From: Gnetum montanum
Taxonomy: Eukaryota > Streptophyta > Gnetopsida > Gnetales > Gnetaceae
NCBI GenBank assembly: GCA_015680685.1
Contig: MNCI01003070.1
Location: forward strand, 316,215-380,214
Direction of reading: 5' to 3'
Length of the DNA: 64,000 nt
Part shown: piece after piece, positions 56,561 through 64,000 of the stretch
How positions within the stretch are numbered: position 1 is the first letter of the stretch
Layout of the letters: each line of letters begins with the position of its first letter
Made by a program: the position numbers and the translations under genes
The notes under the pieces: model-generated
What the model was told of the DNA's origin: nothing
What the model saw: only the letters and a program-made list of their open reading frames with translations
The model's database searches: none

Positions 56561-57465
56561 GATTGGCTAGTGTAAATACCGCCTCACCTAATGGACACCC
56601 ACATTCTATTTTTTTGGATCTCATCCTTCCAACTCATTCATGGGGGAGATGACCATCCATGCTGATCATTACCATGACCTCTCAATTTTTCTACCCTTGT
56701 TGTTTTTCACATTTTTGATTTTACAAATTTTTGATTTTCAAATTTTTCTAATTTTATATCATTTTTAGTACATTTAAATTATCTTGATTATTTTACACTC
56801 TCTTATATATTTTACTTTATTTTTTTTTTTGTCTCTTGTGTTTATTTTGATTTAAGTGTGTTATTTTCTCATTTTTGCTAATAAATCTACTTTATTGTCA
56901 TAGGACACAATGTTGATATTGTTGTTTACTAATAATGGTTTGTGCTTAATGTGTCATTGTTGTTGTCTGGTTTCAATTTTTGAATTTTGATGTCTAATGA
57001 CATTGACATGGTTTATTTTTCATGGAATAGGCAGTGAGTCCATGTCATCCACCCATCCGATGAACTTTATGGTTTTCCTCGTTTTGGGAATTTGAGATCC
57101 CTTTTTCAAAAAAGAAACATTTAATTAATTAGCGACCTCGGTAGTTCCAGAATTAGAAAGGATCCAAAAGTTTGTAAAGGGTGTGACTTTAAGGGAACTT
57201 AATACTCTTTGTATTCTTCTTCTTGCTTGATTACTTGAGTGTTTTTCACGGACTTCTTACCTTTCCATACCACCCAATGATAGGAAGCTAAATAACATTG
57301 TTGCATGGTGTGGTTTTGATCATTCAAGAAAAAATGATGGCAATTCAAAGCACACCCCTTCGACATGAATAAGTCCCCGCATGGTGTGGCTTTCATTTCA
57401 AAAAATTCCTTATATTTTGAAAGTTTAACCAAAGTCAATAAAAGTCAATGGTGGTCAACAATTTC
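56561..57465 (+). other. Element E post-pol spacer: internal polypurine-like site and T-rich tract
   Basis: CATGGGGGAGATGACC (56638-56653), T-rich tract 56690-56880, then noncoding DNA with GGGTGTGACTTTAAGGGAAC (57178) and CAATTCAAAGCACACCCC (57342) shared with F. No gene seen. Confidence 0.55.
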
Positions 57466-57554
57466 ATCATCGAGGCCTTGTCGACGTAGCTTACCTCGTC
57501 AATGAGGCCTTGTCATCGAGGCCACATTGACGTAATACAAAAATACTATATATA
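57466..57554 (+). promoter_or_regulatory. Internal promoter-like site of element E (GAGGCC type) plus TATATATA
   Basis: TCATCGAGGCCTTGTCGACG, TCGTCAATGAGGCCTTGTC and ATCGAGGCCACATTGACG, then TATATATA at 57547-57554, 457 bp before the ORF2 ATG. These are the half-sites of the E LTR, not the GATATCGC type of A/B/C. Confidence 0.55.
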
Positions 57555-57701
57555 TTGTTAGACACTTTAGAATTTTTTGTCACTTGCTCATAACACATAG
57601 GGAATTTTTGCAATTTTTTAGAGCCCAAAACCTTCTAAAGCCCATAACTTTCAAACTGTTTGTCCAAATCACTCCATTTTTTTATCTTGTGCTTATTGAA
57701 G

Positions 57702-58010
57702 GTAAGATCGTTATCATGGGGGCCACAAACCTTAAGGTTTCTAATGTAATTTTTGAAATTGTTTTCTAACTCCCCTAAGGGTTAATAACCTTCATCATAC
57801 ATAAACATCAACTTTTTCCAAGATTAACCCTTCCAATAACCTCTGGGATGATTTATCAATGATAAGGCATAAATAGAAATAATAGTTAAGTTAATTAAAT
57901 CAGCCATAATCACAACTTAGCCAAGTGTAACTACCCTTAAGAGTTAAGGTATACCACTTATTTTAAGGTTACACAATGATTGTTAATACATGATTCTATT
58001 ATGATTGTAG
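57702..58010 (+). promoter_or_regulatory. Candidate intron before ORF2 (element E)
   Basis: GAAG|GTAAGA at 57698-57707 is a strong donor match; TGATTGTAG at 58002-58010 is followed by the ORF2 ATG. Length 309 bp. Confidence 0.5.
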
Positions 58011-59765
58011 ATGGCACCCAAACAAAAATGCTAGCAGGAAGGAGAACCTTCGCAACCATGGGAGAAATGACCCTAAGCTAGAAGGGGCCAGTAGGAATAA
58101 GACCAAGAACAACAAGTAGTGACTCATGCAATGGGACCTCTTTGGGTTGAGCCTGAAGTGGAATCTATTCAACAAATTCTAGAAGAAGAAGCGCCTATTG
58201 AACAATCTTAATAAGGAGTAGTACTTGGACCTATGCCTAGGCTTGAGGTCACTTTGACTCAAGCCTTCCTAGACATCATCAAGTCCTGAGAGCTCCAAAG
58301 ATCAGTTCTTCAAGAAATAAACTTCAGACCATTTTTTGAAAAAACTCTAGAGGATGTCAAAACACAATTGCAAACCTCTTCTATGTGGCCAATCATCACA
58401 ACCAGTGGGGAGTGGTACATGGGAAAGACAAATCTCTTTTGGAATAGCTAAAGGCCAGGGTTCATTGTAAAGATCAAGGATGTTCAAGTATCCTACTTGG
58501 CAAAGGACATTGCATAGGCACTAGGTTTCCTAACATCGAAATATAGCTGGCGAAAATATCAATAAAAGGTGACACTGAGGCAAAAAGGAGGTGGACCTAG
58601 CGATGTTACAGGATGGACCATAAGAAGTATGACATGCTCACACTGGTGGAGCAAATTTATTTTAAGATTGTAGCCTATCACTTCAATCCAACAATGAGGC
58701 CAATTAAGGTGACTACCTTCTCTGCTTGTGCATGCACTACTCTAAGTGGGAAATTTCCCATTAACCTTCCACAACTAATTTATTTGAAGATTGAGAAGAA
58801 TTTCAAGGAGAACAAATGTGAAAGGAGGACCCTGCCCTTTCCATGCCTAATAAGAAACCTTTATGAGGGTAGGTATTGTTCGCTATTCCAATGACACTCT
58901 CAGGCATACTCCCTTGGCATCATGGGTAGAAATTATGAAGGACAAAATACCAACAACCATCCAAGAAAAGGAGCTGCCACCACCACCACTCACTCAATAG
59001 ATAATACCAGAGGCATGCGTAGTCCTTAAGCATTTACAGCAAATCCAAGAGTAGTTCTTGAGGGAATAAGAGAATGAGTGGTGCAGATCCATCTGTATAT
59101 CAACCAATAATGAGTCACCTTAATGTGGTGGCTCAAATAGTTAGCCAGATGGAGAAGGGTGGTTTCATTTTCTTTGCTCAAAGAATGTAGCTACCTTCAA
59201 GGTTGAATCCTAATGCTTGGGAGGTGATGGTGTTACTAGGGACATATCATTTATTCCCATAAATATCTGGGAATGCTGCCACTTTTTCAATGAGGTTGGA
59301 GGAAGGTGAGGAGGTAGCTGTCTTGGTAATGCACCACTAAGGGTAGGAAATAATGACAGAAGTGGTAGCTAACCATGTAGTTGAAGCATTGAATGCATCA
59401 ACAACATCTGTACTAGATGTATATGCACTCCAAGATGTGTAGACATTTCTAGGCATGGTCAGTGAGAAATTGAATGTAGTCCAACATCAACAACTATTGG
59501 AATGACTAGTGGGAACTGGGCAACTAACTCTGGATATCTTTGATCTTCTGGAGAACATTATTATAATATAGTTGGAGCTGTTGAATGTAAGGGGCAAATG
59601 CATCATTTTGGAAGGGCAACTAGAAATGGCCCAAGAGCAAAATCAACACTTGGCCACAACGGTTGCTAAACTTCATGCCCGACTTGCAAAGCAAACAATC
59701 CTCAACCTGACAATAATAAGAGATGAAGTAATCAAACATCTTTAGGAATGACTTCAAAAGGTTGA

Positions 59766-60219
59766 GGAGGAAGTAGTAATGACCATCTTCAAATAGTCCA
59801 TGGTAGAAGCTGAAACACACTCAATTAAAAAGGACTTGAATCAGATGTGCCAAGAAAATGAAACACTGACCATGCAAAATCATCGCCTAAAAAACATTGA
59901 TGCTCAAAGAGATCAAATGTATGAATTCATTCATCAACAGTAGGAGCAGCTTGCCAAGGTTAGCACTGAATTGAGAAAATTGGCTATAAAGAACTGAAAT
60001 CTATCAATGGAGAAGGTGCACACCTTGCGACTGAAGTTTTCCATTGAAATCACTACTTGGAAGAATGAAGCTCTCAAGTTTGAGAGGGTGAAAAATCACT
60101 ATAAGGACCCAGTTAGCTTTCAAAAAGAAATTAATGAAAAATAAATTTAGATGGCGAAGGATAAAGGGAATGAAATCGTCCAACAACTCTAGCAAGGAAG
60201 AGAGATGTGGCAATGTATC
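59766..60219 (+). repeat. 454-bp segment repeated at 61463-61916 (assembly or haplotype duplicate)
   Basis: Both copies start GGAGGAAGTAGTAATG and end AATGTATC. I see one clear difference (GGACCCAGTTAGC versus GGACCAAGTTAGC). The first copy runs into the GC-rich insertion; the second runs on into normal ORF2 sequence. Confidence 0.9.
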
Positions 60220-61461
60220 TGTTGAGGCCAACTTTCGCCCATGCTAGGCATGGGGCCTTGTTAAACCCGATGAAATAAAAAAATATATATATATATAAAA
60301 CAATAAAACATAAAATTTTAAAATCAAAAGAATAGATTTCAAAATAATAACGACCGACCGCCGCGTGCCTTTTAAAAATAAACATAAACTTAAGTTTTTT
60401 TGTTCCTTTTATTTTTAGGTGGCGGCAATTAGGGTTGGGGTTTCTTCTCCGGAGCCGCTATAAAACACGAGGAGGAGGGTTCTATTAAGGGGGATCTGCG
60501 CAGCTCTCTGATCGGCGGCCGCCTGCAGCTCCTTTGTCTGTTCTGTCCGCCACCCGTTCGTGCCTGTCGCTGCAACATCACCGTTCTCAGCCGCTGGTTT
60601 CTTCAGCTGCCGCCCGTGCAGCTGCTAGTTCCTGTCCGCCTCTCTCCGCTACGCGTCGATCTGTTCCGCCTCCGCGCCGCGCCGCGAATCCGTTCTGTCT
60701 CCGCCTGCTGCTGCTCGGCGCCATTTCTGTTCCGTCGCTGCCGCCCGCAGTGCCTCCAGTTTCTGCCGCGCCGCGCTGCTGTTTTGGTTTCTCCTGCCGT
60801 GCTGTTTTGTAGCCTGCCGCATTTGTGTACTGGCTACCGCGCTGCCTCTCCTGCGTGGCCTGTGTTGTCTCCTCCGCAGCCACTGCGCCATCGCTGTTTC
60901 GTCCACCGCCGCTGCTTGCTCCGCTGCTGCTGCGTTGCTGTTTCCTGGCCCCTGCTGATTTTGCCGTCGCGCTTGCCGCTGCAGCTTCGTCGCTGCTCCC
61001 GCTGACGCCCTCTGTCTACTGCACCGTGCCTTCGCGTCACTACCTCCGCAACTGCCGCGCCACGTCGTTGCTGTGCCTGCCATCTCTGTTGCGCCGCCTG
61101 ATTCTCCTGCTGCCTGCCGCGCCGCTTTGCCGCCTGCCGTGCTTGCCGTGTCCTCTCCCGTCGCGTCGCTGACACCTCGATCCACCGCGTTGTCTGGCCG
61201 CTGCTGTCTTTTCCCGTTGCCTGCCGCGTCGCTCGCTGTTTTCTGCCCGTGGACGTCTCCTGCCTCCGCCACTTCGCGTATTCTGCTGCTGCCACTTCAC
61301 TGTTTCCTTTGCCGCTGCTTGCCGTCGCTGCTTCTCTCTACTGCTGCCGCTGTTTCTCTGTTTCTGCCCTGCCGTGCCGGCCGTTTCTCTGCTGTGCCGC
61401 CGAGCCTGCCGTTGTGGTTTTTGCACAACCGCTGCTGCATCACTGTTGCTGCCTCTTGCGT
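60220..61461 (+). mobile_element. GC-rich LTR-like sequence inserted in element E ORF2 (3' end missing)
   Basis: Starts TGTTGAGGCCAAC exactly where the uninterrupted copy has GTATC|CTTGATG. AT-rich first 200 bp, then AATTAGGGTTGGGG (a telo-box-like motif in reverse), CTATAAAACACG as TATA box (60459-60470), then about 970 bp of GC-rich, CTGCCGC-type low-complexity DNA. TG start, promoter position and lack of similarity to E suggest the 5' LTR of another retrotransposon. The sequence stops at the N (61462). Open frames here on both strands are low-complexity alanine, arginine or serine strings and are not called. Confidence 0.5.
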
Positions 61462-61462
61462 N
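61462..61462. other. Assembly join (single N)
   Basis: Joins the GC-rich insertion to a second copy of the sequence that precedes it. Confidence 0.95.
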
Positions 61463-62521
61463 GGAGGAAGTAGTAATGACCATCTTCAAATAGTCCATGG
61501 TAGAAGCTGAAACACACTCAATTAAAAAGGACTTGAATCAGATGTGCCAAGAAAATGAAACACTGACCATGCAAAATCATCGCCTAAAAAACATTGATGC
61601 TCAAAGAGATCAAATGTATGAATTCATTCATCAACAGTAGGAGCAGCTTGCCAAGGTTAGCACTGAATTGAGAAAATTGGCTATAAAGAACTGAAATCTA
61701 TCAATGGAGAAGGTGCACACCTTGCGACTGAAGTTTTCCATTGAAATCACTACTTGGAAGAATGAAGCTCTCAAGTTTGAGAGGGTGAAAAATCACTATA
61801 AGGACCAAGTTAGCTTTCAAAAAGAAATTAATGAAAAATAAATTTAGATGGCGAAGGATAAAGGGAATGAAATCGTCCAACAACTCTAGCAAGGAAGAGA
61901 GATGTGGCAATGTATCCTTGATGGGATTGATGCCTACAACAAAGCAAATATCTGCTTGAAGGAGTTACAGATCGAAGAAATGATAGAATATATGAAGTTG
62001 GACAATCTTCATTATGCAAACCTGATAATGCTAATAGCTAGATGGCTATAGTCAAAATTGGAGAAGCAAGTGGCTAGTTCGTGTTTGCTATACAAGGCTG
62101 AGTTCAAACACCACAAGGACAATAAGTAAAAGCTTGAGACTACTAACGCTAAACTCGAAGTCCTTAAAGGATGATTCACAGATCAACAATCCATTATCGA
62201 GGACCTAGCCAGATGGATGAATGACTACCAGGAGCTAAAGAACACAATGTGAGCATTCGACATTGAACGCAAATAGTTCATTGCTTGGTTTGTTAATGTC
62301 AAGGAGTTATTTCTAGTGATCCTGTGTCCTTGGAATGTGCCTGTTCCATCCAACACTCTGGAAGCTATGTGGATGGTGCATGACCCCATGAGTAAGGAGG
62401 AGAAAATGAAAGCACTATTGGATGCTTTTTGCCTCCCACCTAAAGTTGCAATAGTAGCAGGACAACCACAACCTCAACCACCACTAGTGCATGAAGTCGA
62501 TGAAGGTCCTTTGAAGCCTTA

Positions 62522-62784
62522 GGAATCATCATTTACTAGGACCATTTGATCTTCTTTAAAAAGCTTTAAATCATCAAGGAACATGTCCAAATTTTGAAGA
62601 GTTATGTCATGGTTTTCAATTTTGTGTCCTGAACACCACCACTTTTGCAATTTATCGATTCATACACCTGGGCACTCCATTTTTTGTTAAGTTAGTCAAG
62701 TTTGTTTTGTTTAAAGAAAAGTCAATCAGTAATTCCATACCTTCCCAATTTTTTAAAAGAACTTGAGGATAAGTTTTCATTTAG
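62522..62784 (+). other. Element E region between ORF2 and polypurine tract
   Basis: Noncoding; AACTTGAGGATAAGTTTTC near the end matches the CTCGAGGATGAGTTTTTATTC segment of A and C before their polypurine tracts. Confidence 0.5.
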
Positions 62785-62795
62785 TTTTGGGGGTG
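62785..62795 (+). promoter_or_regulatory. Polypurine tract of element E
   Basis: GTTTTGGGGGTG directly before TGATGAG. Confidence 0.8.
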
Positions 62796-63607
62796 TGATG
62801 AGTTGTTGTTAGTTGGCTACATTGATGAGGCCTCATTAATGCAGCTGACTACATTGATGAGGCCTCGTCTATGAGGTCCTATTAACGCATTTCAACTTGC
62901 ATTGATGATGCCTCGTCAATGCGGTGTTTGTCCATCACCTATAAATATGTGCCTACTTGTCGCATTTATGGGAGTCTAGATTTCAATTGTAGCGAAGCTC
63001 TTACATTTTTTCCATTCGAAAGTTAGAATTTTTTCCATGAGCCTCCACTGCAGGAGTCATTGAGTGTACATATTTTTATTCAAGCATTGTTGTACCTAAG
63101 CACGACAATGTGTGCGGCAATAAAGATGAGCTTTCTGACAAACCTTGTAGCACTTTGGATAGATTAGCTCTCTTATTTATGCATGTAATGTTTTCAATTA
63201 TTTGTTAATTGTTTTCAATTATTTTGCAATTATTTCCCAGCAATTGAGTTAATGAGAATTATTAAGCTAGATAGATTAAATACATAAGTACGACTACTTC
63301 AAATGTAACTCATATTCATTTGGTAATCCCAACAATGTTATTGCTTGGTACGCCTAGTAGCGTAGCATTTGGTTGCCCATCAATGGATACGTGGGTTCAA
63401 GACGTGTATGGAAAGTGAGAACGAATGCTTATGTTAAGATTAGTTAATTGATTAATTAATTAAACTCTTTTTTATCTACATTTCGAGCATCTACAATATA
63501 AAATACATAAAATACAAAATGGTAAAAAATTTTGCAGAATTCAACAGTCATGCATGCACACTTCATGATTCGTATGGTTGGACGTAGGGGTACTTTGTCG
63601 CTCATCA
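62796..63607 (+). repeat. Element E 3' LTR
   Basis: 812 bp, TGATGAGTTGTTG to CGCTCATCA. U3 palindrome half-sites at 62815-62925 (TTGATGAGGCCTCATTAATG, TTGATGAGGCCTCGTC), TATAAATA near 62941, AATAAAGATGAGC near 63119. Confidence 0.92.
62815..62925 (+). promoter_or_regulatory. GATGAGGCCTCATC-type palindromes in U3 of element E 3' LTR
   Basis: Two nearly complete GATGAGGCCTC(A/G)T palindromes and further half-sites, better preserved than in the 5' LTR. Confidence 0.7.
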
Positions 63608-64000
63608 CACATCATCAGAGTCCCACCCACCACCCACCGGTGGGCCGTGGATGTTAGTCATGTTACGTGTTCCGCAATGGATTAGTAATCTTATATTGAT
63701 ATAAAGCTATGCCCAGAGATTCGCAATTCCGGATAAATCTTGACGAACTATTTGCATCGGATTCGGGAGTGCACAGAAGCGCATTAAATTTGCAATGGGT
63801 ATGTATTTCATAATTCGCGATTCCCTATAAATTTTGACAAACTGTTTGCGTTGGATTTGGGAATTTGCAGTGGTATGTATTTCATAATTTCCAATGAAAT
63901 TCTGTCTCGATTTGAAAATATACATTAATATGGTCGCCTTGCCTTAACTCGTATTGTTATTGCCTTTTTAGTTATCGCGATGTCTACATTTTGCATTAAA
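63608..64000. other. Right flank: CACAT target duplicate, then unassigned DNA with a degenerate tandem pair
   Basis: CACAT (63608-63612) pairs with CATAT at 42887. At 63718-63811 and 63812-63890 a unit of about 80-95 bp (ATTCGC(A/G)ATTCC...GGTATGTATTTCATAA) is repeated imperfectly. No gene recognised. Confidence 0.55.

Larger units (their letters stand above)
58011..62521 (+). pseudogene. Element E ORF2 (broken; contains an insertion/assembly join)
   Basis: ATG 58011 (MAPKQKC). FRPFFEKTLEDVKTQ, WYMGKTNLFW, then the plant-transposon-protein-like domain LTLVEQIYFKIVAYHFNPT and RTLPFPCLIRNLYEG (58613-58890). Middle part near 59100-59560 (MSHLNVVAQIVSQMEKGG). Coiled coil from about 59560 (QLEMAQEQNQHLATTVAKL; LNQMCQENETLTMQNHRL), continued after the join at 61463. 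C-terminal block CPWNVPVPSNTLEAMWMVHD corresponds to the end of C ORF2. Ends TAG 62519-62521. Frame broken by many TAG stops and by 60220-61462. Confidence 0.72.
42892..63607 (+). mobile_element. Gypsy element E: gag-pol plus ORF2 LTR retrotransposon, containing element F
   Basis: 5' LTR starts 42892 (TGATGAGTTGTTG); 3' LTR is 62796-63607. Flanks are CATAT (42887-42891) and CACAT (63608-63612), a one-base-changed target duplication. Element F lies inside the 5' LTR (43408-50440). Interior: gag, protease, RT/RNase H, integrase, internal polypurine-like site, internal promoter-like site, ORF2. It is the only element in the window with both pol and ORF2, so it shows the full gene set from which A/B/C appear derived. 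It lacks a primer binding site and has many stops. Confidence 0.85.

Noticed and set aside
60428-60437. Interstitial telomere repeat
   Set aside because: Only one TTAGGG-like unit; better described as a telo-box-like promoter motif.
60587-61498. Overlapping open frames of 90-207 codons on both strands in the GC-rich region
   Set aside because: Strings of Ala, Arg, Ser, Cys or Gln from low-complexity CTGCCG DNA; open in several frames at once; no domain.
63707-63925. 72-codon minus-strand frame with an internal repeat
   Set aside because: The protein repeat reflects the DNA tandem pair; no domain.

Overview
This window comes from a large, retrotransposon-rich land plant genome. The only host gene recognised is an L-gulono-1,4-lactone oxidase-like (GULLO) sequence of plant type. 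Nearly everything else is plant LTR retrotransposon: Ty1/copia, and Ty3/gypsy elements with a tRNA-Asp-type primer binding site. The GC-rich gene in AT-rich repeats and the very old nested insertions would suit a gymnosperm, but the sequence does not prove that. Five single-N joins and three N runs (20368-20620, 33350-33769, 49356-49859) show a draft assembly.

Layout. 1-3425 and 12072 to about 12720 (minus): one decayed copia element, split by gypsy element A (3426-12066, minus, target duplication GATAC), which landed in the copia primer binding site. 12898-14019 (plus): large 3' exon of a GULLO gene. 14719-20916 (plus): gypsy element B (target duplication CTAAG). 21583-22006 (minus): second, 5'-truncated GULLO copy, tail-to-tail with the first. 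22007-24650: AT-rich DNA with short tandem repeats. 24660-24843: copia gag scrap, hit by gypsy element C (24844 to beyond 33349, plus). 33770-34458 (minus): isolated LTR. 34459-35409 (minus): LINE remnant. 35410-42891 (plus): gypsy element D with gag-pol. Element E (42892-63607, plus) sits in D, and element F (43408-50440, plus) sits in the 5' LTR of E (target duplication CTTGG). 60220-61461: GC-rich start of a further LTR-like insertion inside E. 63613-64000: unassigned.

How the parts fit. A, B and C carry gag and a second 3' reading frame (ORF2: a domain like the 'putative plant transposon protein' family, then a long coiled coil) but no protease, reverse transcriptase or integrase. E carries gag, pol and ORF2, so the A/B/C type looks like a pol-less derivative that depends on E/D-like relatives. 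D and E keep degenerate pol; F keeps gag and protease but has lost RT and integrase. No copy has an intact set of proteins.

The most interesting signal is regulatory. LTR U3 regions consist largely of short palindromes placed just upstream of the TATA box (GCGATATCGC type in A, B, C and F; GATGAGGCCTCATC type in E). The same palindrome type recurs, again beside a TATA box, about 390-480 bp upstream of ORF2 inside each ORF2-bearing element, and the ORF2 ATG directly follows a splice-acceptor-like sequence. When the LTR palindrome changes (E), the internal one changes with it. This suggests a second, co-evolving promoter and a spliced ORF2 transcript.
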